Below, in pieces: positions 9,164 through 18,634 of a stretch of 25,698 nucleotides of DNA. The position numbers were made by a program, and so were the translations under genes. Each line of letters opens with the position of its first letter. Position 1 is the first letter of the stretch. The notes beneath the pieces were generated by a model. That model was not told where the DNA came from, made no database searches, and saw nothing but the letters and a program-made list of their open reading frames with translations. Source of the DNA: DATKWU01 sp964653685 (GTDB taxonomy: Bacteria; Patescibacteriota; Microgenomatia; PFEM01; JAHIFH01); the NCBI GenBank assembly GCA_964653685.1, contig CAZZHA010000007.1, positions 1 to 25,698 on the forward strand, given 5' to 3'.

Positions 9164-9291
9164 TTGGGGCTGACGCCCTTATTTTAAAGCCGATTATTCG
9201 ATAGAGGTTAAAAAGCTTTTTAGGTGTGGGCCTTAGAATGATTTGTGTATCGACTTTGAGGCTATAGGAGATCTTTTTAAGGTATGGTAGG

Positions 9292-10914
9292 ATGGTATTT
9301 GTGAAGAAGAAAATCAAAAAGGACATTTTAGATCAGAGGAAGGAAGATGAGCTAGCCGAGGGGAGAAAAAAGGAAAAAACTTTTAGTTTCACTTCCACTT
9401 GGTTTCTGGCTCTTTTGGTTTTCCTTTTGGCGATATCAGTAAGGTTGGTTTTTCTCCTCTTTTTTACAAAGATAGATGAGCCCATGGTCGGCGACGTTTG
9501 GCATCACTGGCAGATTGCCTATCTGTCGATGACTGTCGGTTTCAAACATGGTTTTTTACGGCTTTGGGATTTTAAAGGAATGGAATATTACTGGGGCTTA
9601 TTGCACCCTTTGGTTTTGATTATGGCTTTTACTGTTTCAAGATCAACTAGTATTATTATCCCCAGAATTGTTTCAACTCTTTTTGGTTCCGGGACAGTAG
9701 TTTTAGTTTTTTTAATCGTCTCTCGTTATTTTAATAAAAAAGCTGCTTTGGCTTCCGCCCTTTTTTTCGCCTTGATGCCCCTTAATGTTTTTCATGACAC
9801 GTTGGGTTTACAAGAACCGTTGGGGATTTTTTTCCTGCTTTTGGGAATTTTTCTTTTCTATCGCTATGCCTTTTTGGCTGGTTTCTCATGGATGTTAGCC
9901 GGAATGACGAGAGCTGAATATTGGCTCTTTGGGGCGGGCTTGGTTTTAGCCGTCCTTTTAAGAGAAAAAAACTTCGATCGGAAAATTATAACTCTTTTTG
10001 GTTTTGCGGTACCTTGTCTTTTATATCTAAAATATCTGCTTGATTATACCGGCAATCCAATTTATCCCATCTATTGGAACTTCTTGGGTGTGGTGGCGGG
10101 CAAGTGGTCTTCGGGGCTGACAGCGTTGCCTCTAACAATGCAGCCGGTGAGAATTTTTTCCCAAATTTTCTTTTTTCTTTTTTTTATTGGTGGGCTAGTG
10201 GTTCTTTGGAAAAAATTTAAATCATACCTCTTTTTGCTATTAGGTTTGGCTTATCTTGCCTTTGCCTTCTCGATCTTGGGATTTGGTATTTATCTTTATG
10301 GATATGTGCGGGTGCTTAATTTTTCTGGCATTATTGATAAAATTTGGATTGGTAAGCTTTTTACTTTTCCCTGGGCCTTTTTGGGGAGTTTAACGGCGAT
10401 ATTTTTACTTTACTTTCTGCCTAAAAGAGTGGGAAAACGAGGAGTGTTGCTTGGTGGTTTGATTTTTTTGTTTTTTTTAGGAGCGACACAGTTTATTTGG
10501 CCCTCAATAAACCAGCACTATTTGAAAGAAGACATGGTGGTAGAAAGGAGTCAAAAATCGGCCGAGTTAATTGCTAGCAAATATACCGGTCGGGGGGTAA
10601 TTTTATTGCCGGCTCAGTCTGAATTTATCACTTACTTCCTCGTGCATAATGAAGGAATTTTAGGAGATAAACTAGCCCCTTCATTTTACAGCCCCTTTTA
10701 TTATTATAAGGGGAAGGACCCCTTCGCGGAGTGGGATAGCTTTCGAGAAGAGATAATTGAATGGCTTAAGAAACAGAATGCTGAGCTTTTTGTGATTGAT
10801 ATCTACGACGGGAATCAGAGCAAAATGTTACAGCTGGAGAAAGGGAAACTTTTTGATCTGGTAGCTGAGAAGTACTCCTACGCGATTTGTAAAGTAAAAA
10901 TCAATGAAGAGTAA
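9292..10914 (+). CDS. GT-C-type membrane glycosyltransferase (tandem copy 2)
   Basis: 540 residues, collinear with the preceding gene over the whole length: the same V-G-D-V-W-H-H-W loop (Asp at about 67), the same D-T-L-G-L-Q-E-P loop, R-A-E-Y-W and a soluble C-terminal domain. The N-terminal half is nearly identical, while the C-terminal domain has diverged and lacks a short segment present in copy 1 near Y-E-L-N-Q. This pattern fits a tandem duplication followed by specialisation of the C-terminal domain for a different acceptor or donor (inference). A 128-bp gap with a small GGGC-TGAC-GCCC hairpin separates the copies. The 3' end overlaps the next gene by 11 bp, beginning the tightly overlapped block that runs to 17085. 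Confidence 0.82.
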   Translation: MVFVKKKIKKDILDQRKEDELAEGRKKEKTFSFTSTWFLALLVFLLAISVRLVFLLFFTKIDEPMVGDVWHHWQIAYLSMTVGFKHGFLRLWDFKGMEYYWGLLHPLVLIMAFTVSRSTSIIIPRIVSTLFGSGTVVLVFLIVSRYFNKKAALASALFFALMPLNVFHDTLGLQEPLGIFFLLLGIFLFYRYAFLAGFSWMLAGMTRAEYWLFGAGLVLAVLLREKNFDRKIITLFGFAVPCLLYLKYLLDYTGNPIYPIYWNFLGVVAGKWSSGLTALPLTMQPVRIFSQIFFFLFFIGGLVVLWKKFKSYLFLLLGLAYLAFAFSILGFGIYLYGYVRVLNFSGIIDKIWIGKLFTFPWAFLGSLTAIFLLYFLPKRVGKRGVLLGGLIFLFFLGATQFIWPSINQHYLKEDMVVERSQKSAELIASKYTGRGVILLPAQSEFITYFLVHNEGILGDKLAPSFYSPFYYYKGKDPFAEWDSFREEIIEWLKKQNAELFVIDIYDGNQSKMLQLEKGKLFDLVAEKYSYAICKVKINEE

Positions 10915-11782
10915 ACAAAGCTTGTTTTCTGGCAGACTTGAGGGAAAACAGTTTCAGGAAGAATTTTTTGATGAACACCCCGTTCTTTACCCTTGGCCTG
11001 ATCTTTTAGTCAAGGCAGGATTGGCTAAAAGCTATAAATTGCGGGAGGTAAAGTTTAAGAAATATCTCGATCTTTTGGGAATTAAGAAAAACGATAAAGT
11101 TTTAGATGTCGGTTGTGGCCAGGGGATTTTTTTAGCCCGAATCGTCAAGACTTATGAGGTAGATGGTGTCGGGGTTGATATCTCAAAAAATTCAATCAGA
11201 TCCGCGAAGCAATGGGAATCATCGCGACTTCGTTTTCGGGTAGCTGATGCGACCAAACTTCCATTTCCGGATAAAAGCTTTAATTATGTTTTGAGTTTCG
11301 ATCTTTTGGAGCATATTCAGGACCAAAGTAAGGCCTTATCGGAAATGGTGAGAGTTTTAAAACCCGGAGGATCGTTATTAATCCATACCATTAACCAAAA
11401 TCAAGATTATACTTGGAATTTTTGGTTGGCTAAATTGGGGGTAGATATTTATCAAAGAGTAGCTCACCAAAAAAATCTTTTTCTAAAGCCAGAGTGGGTA
11501 AAGAAAGAGCTGGAGAAAGAAGGGGTTAGGATGGAGAAGTTAGAACTTTTTAATGCTTTTTCTACCTTGATTTTTGATGAAATAATCATGATCTTAATCG
11601 CCCTATTTAAACGATTAAATTTTTTCAGTCCTTCACGGTTTAAGACATCAATAGGTAAAGCTTTCTTATCGATCGCTGATTTGTTTTCGCGTCATTGTCT
11701 CCAACCCTTAGAGGTATTGGAATATCCTTGGCGAAGATGGGGTTATTCAAATAGTTTTTTTGTTTTGGGGAGAAAAAGATGA
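10904..11782 (+). CDS. Class I SAM-dependent methyltransferase (copy 2)
   Basis: 292 residues. Motif I is V-L-D-V-G-C-G-Q-G (about 67-75), followed by G-V-G-V-D-I-S with the ribose-binding Asp, then D-A-T-K-L-P-F-P-D-K-S-F and F-D-L-L-E-H-I-Q-D. This is the Methyltransf_11 pattern. An N-terminal extension of about 60 residues (F-F-D-E-H-P-V-L-Y-P-W) and a hydrophobic C-terminal part may serve acceptor binding or membrane contact. The ATG lies inside the end of the GT-C gene (11-bp overlap) and the stop overlaps the next gene by ATGA, so translation is probably coupled. The substrate is presumably a glycan or lipid-linked intermediate made by the neighbours. Confidence 0.85.
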   Translation: MKSKQSLFSGRLEGKQFQEEFFDEHPVLYPWPDLLVKAGLAKSYKLREVKFKKYLDLLGIKKNDKVLDVGCGQGIFLARIVKTYEVDGVGVDISKNSIRSAKQWESSRLRFRVADATKLPFPDKSFNYVLSFDLLEHIQDQSKALSEMVRVLKPGGSLLIHTINQNQDYTWNFWLAKLGVDIYQRVAHQKNLFLKPEWVKKELEKEGVRMEKLELFNAFSTLIFDEIIMILIALFKRLNFFSPSRFKTSIGKAFLSIADLFSRHCLQPLEVLEYPWRRWGYSNSFFVLGRKR

Positions 11783-12588
11783 AATCAGTTCCGGCACGGC
11801 TTTACACCAAAAAATACTATCTAGGTTCTTGTCGGGGGTTTGAAGAATTTCTTAAAGGTGGGATTTCCGAAAGATTACTTTATGCTTTTTCGCTGGCAAA
11901 TTTAAAAAAAAGGATGCAAATCTTGGATATCGGTTCGGGTCGGGGAGAGTTGGTGGTTAAATGTGCTGAAGCCGGAGTTAGCGCTAAAGGTATCGACTAT
12001 AGCCAAGCCGCCGTTGAGATTGCCAAAAAAGGTCTAAAGCGGATGGACAGAAAAGTGGTCAAAAGGATTCTGATTGAAAAAATGAATGCAAAAAAAATTT
12101 CTTACCCCGATAATTCTTTTGACGTGATCTTCATGATTGATGTGGCAGAGCATCTTTATCCTGAAGAGTTAAGGCAAGTCTTCATGGGGATAAAAAGGGC
12201 GCTGAAGCCTGACGGAAGAGTGATTATTCATACGCCTAATGCCTGGTTAATTAAATTAATTACTTTTTTAACCCAAGTTTTTTTTCGATGGGAAGGACAC
12301 CCAGGACATGTGAACGAACAAAGTTTTTTTAGTTTACGCAGAGAACTTAAATTTTTTGGAGGACGGAAAAGGATATTTTTTAGGCCAAGGAAAAAATGTT
12401 TTTCAGAGATTGCGGGTAGCGTTAAAAACTTACCTTTTTGGACAGTTCGTTTGGCGGGTTTGCTAGATAGAATTTGGGAGAACAAATTTTTATCTTTTTT
12501 GATTTATTGCACACCATTAGTTTTTTTCTTGGGAACCGATCTTTGGGCAATTGTCGAACTTTCTAAGAAAGACAAATTATTAAAATGA
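11779..12588 (+). CDS. Class I SAM-dependent methyltransferase (copy 3)
   Basis: 269 residues. Motif I is I-L-D-I-G-S-G-R-G-E, with G-I-D-Y-S as the ribose-binding strand, then Y-P-D-N-S-F-D-V and I-D-V-A-E-H-L, and L-K-P-D-G-R. The C-terminal region is basic and hydrophobic, suggesting membrane association. It overlaps both neighbours by 4 bp (ATGA), so it is translationally coupled in the glycan operon. It is more distant from the methyltransferases at 6665 and 10904 than those are from each other, so a different methylation site on the product is likely (inference). Confidence 0.85.
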   Translation: MKSVPARLYTKKYYLGSCRGFEEFLKGGISERLLYAFSLANLKKRMQILDIGSGRGELVVKCAEAGVSAKGIDYSQAAVEIAKKGLKRMDRKVVKRILIEKMNAKKISYPDNSFDVIFMIDVAEHLYPEELRQVFMGIKRALKPDGRVIIHTPNAWLIKLITFLTQVFFRWEGHPGHVNEQSFFSLRRELKFFGGRKRIFFRPRKKCFSEIAGSVKNLPFWTVRLAGLLDRIWENKFLSFLIYCTPLVFFLGTDLWAIVELSKKDKLLK

Positions 12589-13817
12589 AGATAGCTATTT
12601 TCCATCTGGCCTTTATTTATTCCGGTGGCGGAGAAAAACTTGTTTTGGAAGAAGCAAAAGGTTTGGTCAAAAAGGGTCATCAGGTGACCGTTTTTTCACC
12701 GGTGATCGATCGGAAAAACTGTTTTCCGGATCTGATTGGTCAGTCTGATGTGAAGGCTATTTTACCTCAATTACCAATGATTATCCCCGAACAAAGAGCT
12801 TTCCAAGTTCTTTTGGCCTGTGTTTTGGCGCCATTACTGGCGGCTCGTTTTCGAGGTTTTGACGTTATTCTAGCAGCTAACCAACCCAGTCTTTGGTTAG
12901 CGTTGTGGATTAAGAAATTTTTTGGAGTACCTTACGTTGCTTATTTGGCCCAACCAACACGATTTTTGCACCCCAGAAAAATTGATCTGGAAACAGGCCT
13001 TATCTTCACGGGCAGACGGAGTTTTTTACCAGCCACTTTTTTAATGAAAATGGCCAAACCGTTAGGGGACTGGGTGGATAGAATAAGTATCAAAGGAGCA
13101 AATTTGGTTTTAGCTAATGGCAAACACGCCAAGAAAATTTTAGACAGGATATATAGCCTCAAGGTAATTTCCTGTCCTGCCGGTGCTTATCCTTTGGCTA
13201 AATCAGGGAATTACCCGAGTCGATATCGGGGCGTTTTGAAGGTTGATGATCGAACAATTTCTAAGCCTTATCTCCTTTTAACTAATCGTCACTTTCCGCA
13301 AAAACGTTTCGAATACGCCATCACCGCTCTGCCAGCGATCTTAAAGAAATTTCCCCATCTTTCACTGGTGATAACTGGTGGAGAAACGGATTATACCCGA
13401 GATTTAAAGAATTTGGTAAAACAATTATCATTGGAGGAAAGAATTATGTTTTTGGGATTAGTGGGGGAAGAAGATCTGGGTAGACTTTATGCCAATACCG
13501 TGATTTATGTTTACACCGCTCCAGAGGAAGACTTTGGTATGGGTATGGTGGAGGCGATGGCATACGGTACACCTGTTGTGGCCTGGAATAATGGCGGTCC
13601 TACCGGGATTGTAGTTAATGGAGAAACCGGTTTTCTGGCAAGACCATTTGAGGTGGCCGACTTTGCCGATAAGATCGCCCAATTACTCAATGATAAAAAA
13701 CTTGCTGAGCGAATGGGAAAGACGGGTTTAAAAAGAGTAAAAAATGAATTTAGTTGGGAAAAACATTTGAAATTTTTAGAGGAAAGTTTTTGGCAGGTGA
13801 AAAATGAAGGTTCTTAA
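12585..13817 (+). CDS. GT4 family glycosyltransferase (copy 2)
   Basis: 410 residues, GT-B fold. It is alignable along its length with the GT4 enzyme at 5358: it opens with I-F-H-L-A-F-I-Y-S-G-G-G-E, has T-N-R-H-F-P-Q-K-R (about 230) for nucleotide-sugar binding, and carries the E-x7-E motif E-D-F-G-M-G-M-V-E (about 316-324). Retaining sugar transfer from a nucleotide donor at the cytoplasmic membrane face is expected. ATGA overlap with the previous gene and a 14-bp overlap with the next show tight operon packing. The two copies flank the duplicated GT-C pair in mirror order. Confidence 0.88.
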   Translation: MKIAIFHLAFIYSGGGEKLVLEEAKGLVKKGHQVTVFSPVIDRKNCFPDLIGQSDVKAILPQLPMIIPEQRAFQVLLACVLAPLLAARFRGFDVILAANQPSLWLALWIKKFFGVPYVAYLAQPTRFLHPRKIDLETGLIFTGRRSFLPATFLMKMAKPLGDWVDRISIKGANLVLANGKHAKKILDRIYSLKVISCPAGAYPLAKSGNYPSRYRGVLKVDDRTISKPYLLLTNRHFPQKRFEYAITALPAILKKFPHLSLVITGGETDYTRDLKNLVKQLSLEERIMFLGLVGEEDLGRLYANTVIYVYTAPEEDFGMGMVEAMAYGTPVVAWNNGGPTGIVVNGETGFLARPFEVADFADKIAQLLNDKKLAERMGKTGLKRVKNEFSWEKHLKFLEESFWQVKNEGS

Positions 13818-16800
13818 TGGGATTGTTAAGGGATCGATTGGTTCGTTTAGGGTTTTCTATTCGCTTTTGGCGTTGGCCGTTATCCTAGCTGCGGCCTATA
13901 TCCTGGGAGGGTACGCTTTTTTAGTGAAAGGGGTATGGGGAACCGATATGGGCAGCGCTCTTTCCACAGCCGTCTGGGTAGATAAATATTTTCCTCATGT
14001 TCCTTTTTGGTACCCATCGGCTGGTGGCGGGGCTTCGCTGATGAATTCTTACCCAGTTTTTTCCTTTTATCTGGTCGCGCTTCTTAAAAGATTGACTGAT
14101 TTGGATTTTATTCAGGCTTTTAGAGTTTTAGGCTTTTCCTCGGTTCCGTTGATGGCTCTTGGTATTTATGCTTTTGTTGCCCTGCGTTTTAAGAATCAGA
14201 CGGCGGCGTTGATGGCCTCAATTCTTTATCTTCTTTCTCCGATTGCTTGGGTTTGGTTGTTTGATTGGGGTTTTTATGCCGAAAGCGTTTCTCATATCTT
14301 TGTCATGCCGGTGATTATCTTTTGGGACCTTTTCTTTACTTCTTTTCTTGATCATCCGGAAAAGATTAGGAACCGGGTGTATTTAATCCTGACGGTTATT
14401 TTTCTTTCTTTGGCTCTTCTGACCCACTTCTTCACCGGTTTGGGCTTAATAATGTTTTTTGGTTTTTATGTCATTGGCTACACCCTTAAAGCTAAAGATA
14501 GGCAAAAGGTTTTTATACGCGGAATTTTGGCTTTTTTATTGGTTAGCTTATTGTCTTTCGGACTGACTGTTTTTAGCCTTTTTCCATTTTACCGTTACGC
14601 CCAAATTGCCGCCCAGGCGGGTGTTGCCAGCAAGAGTTACGAATATTTCAAAGAGAGTAAAATGACGATTGACCATATTTTGGGATTTCGTAGCTTGACC
14701 GAAGAATATTATGCCGCCCGTCACATTTCCTTTCCGGCGGTTGTTTCTTGTCTGGCCATGTTAGGGATTTTTGTTTCCTTCCGAAAACCAAATCTTTTTG
14801 CCTTGGCTCTATTCGCGCTGGTCTCCGTAAGTTTGTTTTTTAATCCAGAGTTTCTTTCCTGGGTATCAAGCCACGCCCCCCAGGTTTTAGTTGAAGTTCT
14901 CAACCGGCGCCCAACACTGGTTCTTTTAAGATTTATCCTGCCAATTTTAGCGGCCTTGGGAGCTATAGAAATATTTAAAATACCGTTTTTTTGGGTTAAG
15001 GGACGACTAGGTAATTTTGCCGTGAGCTTTTTTTCTGCTTTGGCCGGATTAACGTTGGTGATAGGCGCTCTTTATTGGTTTGGGTATCTTCCGAGATTAG
15101 GCGGACCGGCTTTTAACTACGGTTCGCAAGGTATCGATTTGCGGAATATATGGGGTACTACTAAAACTTTTTGTTTTGGAGATGGATCAGAAGCGGAGTG
15201 TTTTGATTTTAAAAGCGATGGCTGTTTAGCGGAAAAAATGTGCTGGGGAAATCAGGAATGCTTGGAGAACTTTTACTCAAGCGGTAATCAAGATTGGTGT
15301 CACTCTTTGTTAAAACCTTTTTTTCTTCCCCTTGGTGTCCGCGGTTGGTGTAATCAAGCTGAAGAACGAGGTTTGATATTGCCAAAATTGTGTTATCCAC
15401 AACAGCTGTCGGAAGCTGAAGTAAAGTCTTTTTGGCAAGAATGTCGGAAGAATCAGGCTTTTAGCGGTTTATGTAATTTACGGCTTGCATCTTTGGAAGA
15501 ACAACTTTGGCTGAGTCGTTGGCCAAAATTAACCATCTTTGGCGGTCTTACTTCAAGTAGCGGCGAAAGACTAGAGCCAATTTTAGCCAAAATCTCAGCT
15601 GAAAATCCTTTGGCGAGATTGGATTTCTCCGTCTATCGCGGCCAATTTGGCATGTGGGCTCCTTACTTCAATCGCGATCGCCATCTTTCGCAAATATATA
15701 TTTACGCGGGGGCAACGACCCTTATTCGTCAATTTTGGGTCCAACAAATGGGGGCTTTTTATCTGAACGATCTTGTTTATGGTGAGGGTTCTGATCTGAT
15801 CAATAATCTGGCCCGTTGGTTTGGGATAAATTATATTTTCTTTGACCAGCGGACTAATCCTAAATTTTTCCGCGAAGGCAACTGGGAACTTTGGGATGGC
15901 AGTTGGGAAGAGGGAATCTTAAAGTTCCCAGAAGAAAATTCTTTGGCTGAGTTAACGACGAAGCCAACTGTTTTAGTCGTTGGCCAAAACAAAGTAGATG
16001 CTTACGGTCAAGTTTTCCGCCTCGGTCTTCTCGGCGTTTTTCCTTATAAAGATGTTTTTCTTGTTTGGGGGAAAGACAGAATTGATGATTATGATCTGGC
16101 TGAACTTAAGAAATTTAAGGTTCTTTTATTGCATGGGTACACCTATCAAGATCGCCAAAAAACGGATAAGTTACTTGTAGACTATGTTAGGAGTGGAGGG
16201 AGGGTTTTTATCGATACAGGTTGGCAGTACACCACGCCTGATTGGGAAACGAAACCAAATTTGACGGCACTAGAGATAATCCCTTTTAATAAACTCGTTT
16301 GGAAGGATTTAGGGAGAACAAGAGAATTTGTTTTGGAGGAGGGCATAATTGTCGAGGGGGTGGATACTTCTCAATTCGCGCCACTGGCTTATAGGGATCA
16401 ATCCTGGTACGTTTCCACAGCCGAAAAAGGAGATTTTAAAAACTGGGCCAAGGTTATTCTAGGCGTCAAAGGTTATCCTTTGGTTGTAGCTGGCGAACTT
16501 GGTGAAGGCCGGATAATTTGGTCGGGAATGAATCTTTTTCCTCATGCCAAGCAAGGGGAAGAAACTTACGATGAAGAAATTAAGTTTTTGGCTAAACTTT
16601 TTGATTGGCTTACCGAGGGAAATTCCAAGGAAAGCTTTTCGGTGAATTATACCAGAGAAAACCCAGATAAGGTGGAATTTGCCATTACAGAAAATCTGCC
16701 GATCGACGGTTTTCTTTTATGGAAGGAAGCTTATCATCCTGACTTTCGGGCTCGAGTTGTTTCATCGGCCGACAGAAATTCATCGACAGTTAAATTAGAA

Positions 16801-17085
16801 ACTTATCGTGGTGGACCGGGATTTGTTTTGATTAAGGTCCCTCAGCTTAAAAAGGGCGATAGGGTCATCTATGAATACCGGCAGCCTTTTTTTGAAAAAG
16901 CCTCTTTTGGTATATCATTATTAACCTTTCTTTTCTTACTGGCGATTTTGGTGGAAGGGTTATGGTTGAGAAAGAAAAGTTTTTTCTGGCAATTCACAGG
17001 GTTTATTGAAAGAAAACTTTATTGGTTTATTTTTGAACTTTGGAAAAAGCCCTTTGGTTGGCTGAGGAAGGCAGAAGAAGAATAA
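13804..17085 (+). CDS. Large membrane protein: GT-C-like region, Cys-rich segment, GATase-like domain
   Basis: 1093 residues. Residues 1 to about 430 are polytopic, with an acidic G-T-D-M-G loop near residue 47 and a W-Y-P-S-A-G-G-G loop. This resembles YfhO/GT-C-type proteins often annotated as '6-pyruvoyl-tetrahydropterin-synthase-related membrane protein'. Residues about 456-557 contain ten cysteines. Residues about 760-810 (K-V-L-L-L-H-G-Y-T, then S-G-G-R-V-F-I-D-T-G) look like a class I glutamine-amidotransferase-like flavodoxin fold, and G-E-G-R-I-I-W-S-G-M-N at about 900 fits its end. No obvious catalytic Cys nucleophile is seen there, so it is probably a binding domain. A last membrane segment lies at about 1035-1055, followed by a basic tail. 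The large central part is probably extracytoplasmic. Role: likely sugar transfer or glycan handling, specific function unknown. Its stop abuts the stop of the convergent next gene. Confidence 0.75.
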   Translation: MKVLNGIVKGSIGSFRVFYSLLALAVILAAAYILGGYAFLVKGVWGTDMGSALSTAVWVDKYFPHVPFWYPSAGGGASLMNSYPVFSFYLVALLKRLTDLDFIQAFRVLGFSSVPLMALGIYAFVALRFKNQTAALMASILYLLSPIAWVWLFDWGFYAESVSHIFVMPVIIFWDLFFTSFLDHPEKIRNRVYLILTVIFLSLALLTHFFTGLGLIMFFGFYVIGYTLKAKDRQKVFIRGILAFLLVSLLSFGLTVFSLFPFYRYAQIAAQAGVASKSYEYFKESKMTIDHILGFRSLTEEYYAARHISFPAVVSCLAMLGIFVSFRKPNLFALALFALVSVSLFFNPEFLSWVSSHAPQVLVEVLNRRPTLVLLRFILPILAALGAIEIFKIPFFWVKGRLGNFAVSFFSALAGLTLVIGALYWFGYLPRLGGPAFNYGSQGIDLRNIWGTTKTFCFGDGSEAECFDFKSDGCLAEKMCWGNQECLENFYSSGNQDWCHSLLKPFFLPLGVRGWCNQAEERGLILPKLCYPQQLSEAEVKSFWQECRKNQAFSGLCNLRLASLEEQLWLSRWPKLTIFGGLTSSSGERLEPILAKISAENPLARLDFSVYRGQFGMWAPYFNRDRHLSQIYIYAGATTLIRQFWVQQMGAFYLNDLVYGEGSDLINNLARWFGINYIFFDQRTNPKFFREGNWELWDGSWEEGILKFPEENSLAELTTKPTVLVVGQNKVDAYGQVFRLGLLGVFPYKDVFLVWGKDRIDDYDLAELKKFKVLLLHGYTYQDRQKTDKLLVDYVRSGGRVFIDTGWQYTTPDWETKPNLTALEIIPFNKLVWKDLGRTREFVLEEGIIVEGVDTSQFAPLAYRDQSWYVSTAEKGDFKNWAKVILGVKGYPLVVAGELGEGRIIWSGMNLFPHAKQGEETYDEEIKFLAKLFDWLTEGNSKESFSVNYTRENPDKVEFAITENLPIDGFLLWKEAYHPDFRARVVSSADRNSSTVKLETYRGGPGFVLIKVPQLKKGDRVIYEYRQPFFEKASFGISLLTFLFLLAILVEGLWLRKKSFFWQFTGFIERKLYWFIFELWKKPFGWLRKAEEE

Positions 17086-18573
17086 TTAGACCAGACTAAG
17101 CTTAACTAGGTATCTCCCTGGAGGAATAATTTTGGCTGACAATAGATCGAGTCGATAGACTAGGGGGAAAAGATTAGTGGCTAACTTTTGCGGCAGAAGA
17201 TTCAGCCAGAAAGGAGCAAGGGTGTCTAGAGGAATTCTTTGGTCAACTCTTAATTTAGAGTGTTTAGTAAGTTGGGTAAATTCTTCCCAAGTAAAAAAAT
17301 ATTCGTGGGGGTAACGATCACGATAGATTTTTGGCCAGCGTTTTTTATTAGTAATATCAAGGATAACGGTTTGTGAAGAAACCCTGGCGGCCTCAGCCAA
17401 CATTTGGCCGATCTTTTTTTTCGGCAGATGCCAAATGACTCTTAAAGAGCAAACCAGCGAGAAAGAATCATCTTCAAAAGGCAGTTGGGTAGCTTCAGCT
17501 AATTGTGGTTTGGGTAAGGTCTTTTTTTGTCGGTATTGCCCTAGCATCGCTGGTGAAGCATCGATCGGAGTAACTTTAAAGCCTTCTTTGACAAGATTTT
17601 CTGTGATCCGTCCAGTCCCACAACCAATTTCCAAAATTTTAGTTTTCTTTTTGGGCAATAATCTTAAGAGTGATTTTATTTCGGCAAAGTGTTTATAACG
17701 GCCGAAATTACTCCCTAGTCGTTTTTGTTCGTATTTTTGAGCAACTTTAGTTAAGGTGTAACGATTTTCTGTTTTAGACGGATGGAGTATTCCCCAGAAA
17801 AAATAGGTAAAATCAGCGATTTTTAAAAACAACAAGCCAAGGGTAGCTAAGGGCAATTTGATTAGTTCTTGCCAATTTCTTAAGTAATCTTTAAGTCTTT
17901 CTTGAAGGTTTGAATGGGGTAGGGAAGGGTATTTGTCTTTGAAAGTCGGGTAGATTTGGCCCATGCGATACTTTTTTTTGAGAGCCTTTTTAAGACTGGT
18001 AAATTCTTTAACAATCACTGGAGCCGAAATAATCCCTGGCTTTACTCCCATTTTTTTTAAAGTTAGGTGTAGGTTCCAATCATCGGCAGGATCAAGGCTT
18101 TCGTCATAACCACCAGCTTTTTGAAAAAGACTTTTTTTAATAAAGAGCGGCGCAATAATAGCTTGGCTACCTTGCAGCAACCGTCTTTCTAAGGCCCGAC
18201 ATTGGCTCATAAAACTTTTGTTGGGAGTTTCTTTATCAGGAATAATGATGGCTTCGGCGCCAGTGGTTGTTTTTTGGTGACACTCAGCCAGCACTTGAAG
18301 TGTAGGAGCCATATCAATATCAAGATGGTAAAGATATTGACCTTTAGCTTTTTGAGCGATAAAGTTGCGGGCTGCACCTTTGCCAAGATTTTTTTTAAAG
18401 ATTTTAACAAAAGGGTATTTTTGGGCAAGATGGATAATTTTTTTAGCATAACTTGGTGAAGTAATGATTAAAACTTCGAAATCTTTATAAGTTTGTTTAG
18501 TAAGTGATTTCAAACAACGCTTAACTAGTTTTGGATTAGTGTCGTTAGCGATAGGAATTAAAATAGAAATCAT
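17086..18573 (-). CDS. GT2 glycosyltransferase fused to a SAM methyltransferase
   Basis: 495 residues. Residues 1 to about 215 form a GT2 (GT-A fold) domain: I-S-I-L-I-P-I-A-N, the metal-binding D-x-D at Asp85/Asp87 in H-L-D-I-D-M, and D-P-A-D-D-W at 160-165, matching the family's catalytic-base region. Residues about 238-262 are hydrophobic and may be a membrane-associated linker. Residues about 308-495 are a class I methyltransferase with L-E-I-G-C-G-T-G (313-320) and P-I-D-A-S. The fusion suggests that sugar addition and methylation occur on one product, for example chain capping (inference). It is transcribed against the glycan cluster and meets it stop-to-stop with no spacer. A -10-like TATTAT lies 8 nt before the ATG, suggesting a leaderless transcript. 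Confidence 0.85.
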   Translation of the reverse strand: MISILIPIANDTNPKLVKRCLKSLTKQTYKDFEVLIITSPSYAKKIIHLAQKYPFVKIFKKNLGKGAARNFIAQKAKGQYLYHLDIDMAPTLQVLAECHQKTTTGAEAIIIPDKETPNKSFMSQCRALERRLLQGSQAIIAPLFIKKSLFQKAGGYDESLDPADDWNLHLTLKKMGVKPGIISAPVIVKEFTSLKKALKKKYRMGQIYPTFKDKYPSLPHSNLQERLKDYLRNWQELIKLPLATLGLLFLKIADFTYFFWGILHPSKTENRYTLTKVAQKYEQKRLGSNFGRYKHFAEIKSLLRLLPKKKTKILEIGCGTGRITENLVKEGFKVTPIDASPAMLGQYRQKKTLPKPQLAEATQLPFEDDSFSLVCSLRVIWHLPKKKIGQMLAEAARVSSQTVILDITNKKRWPKIYRDRYPHEYFFTWEEFTQLTKHSKLRVDQRIPLDTLAPFWLNLLPQKLATNLFPLVYRLDLLSAKIIPPGRYLVKLSLV

Positions 18574-18634
18574 CGAATCAATAATAGCATAATTTTATTG
18601 ATAGATAAGTTGGATTGGCTTTAAATAAAATTTA

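Noticed and set aside
9164..9291. Promoter or terminator between the two GT-C genes
   Set aside because: Only a 4-bp GGGC/GCCC hairpin and no well-spaced -35/-10 pair are seen, too weak to list as a feature.
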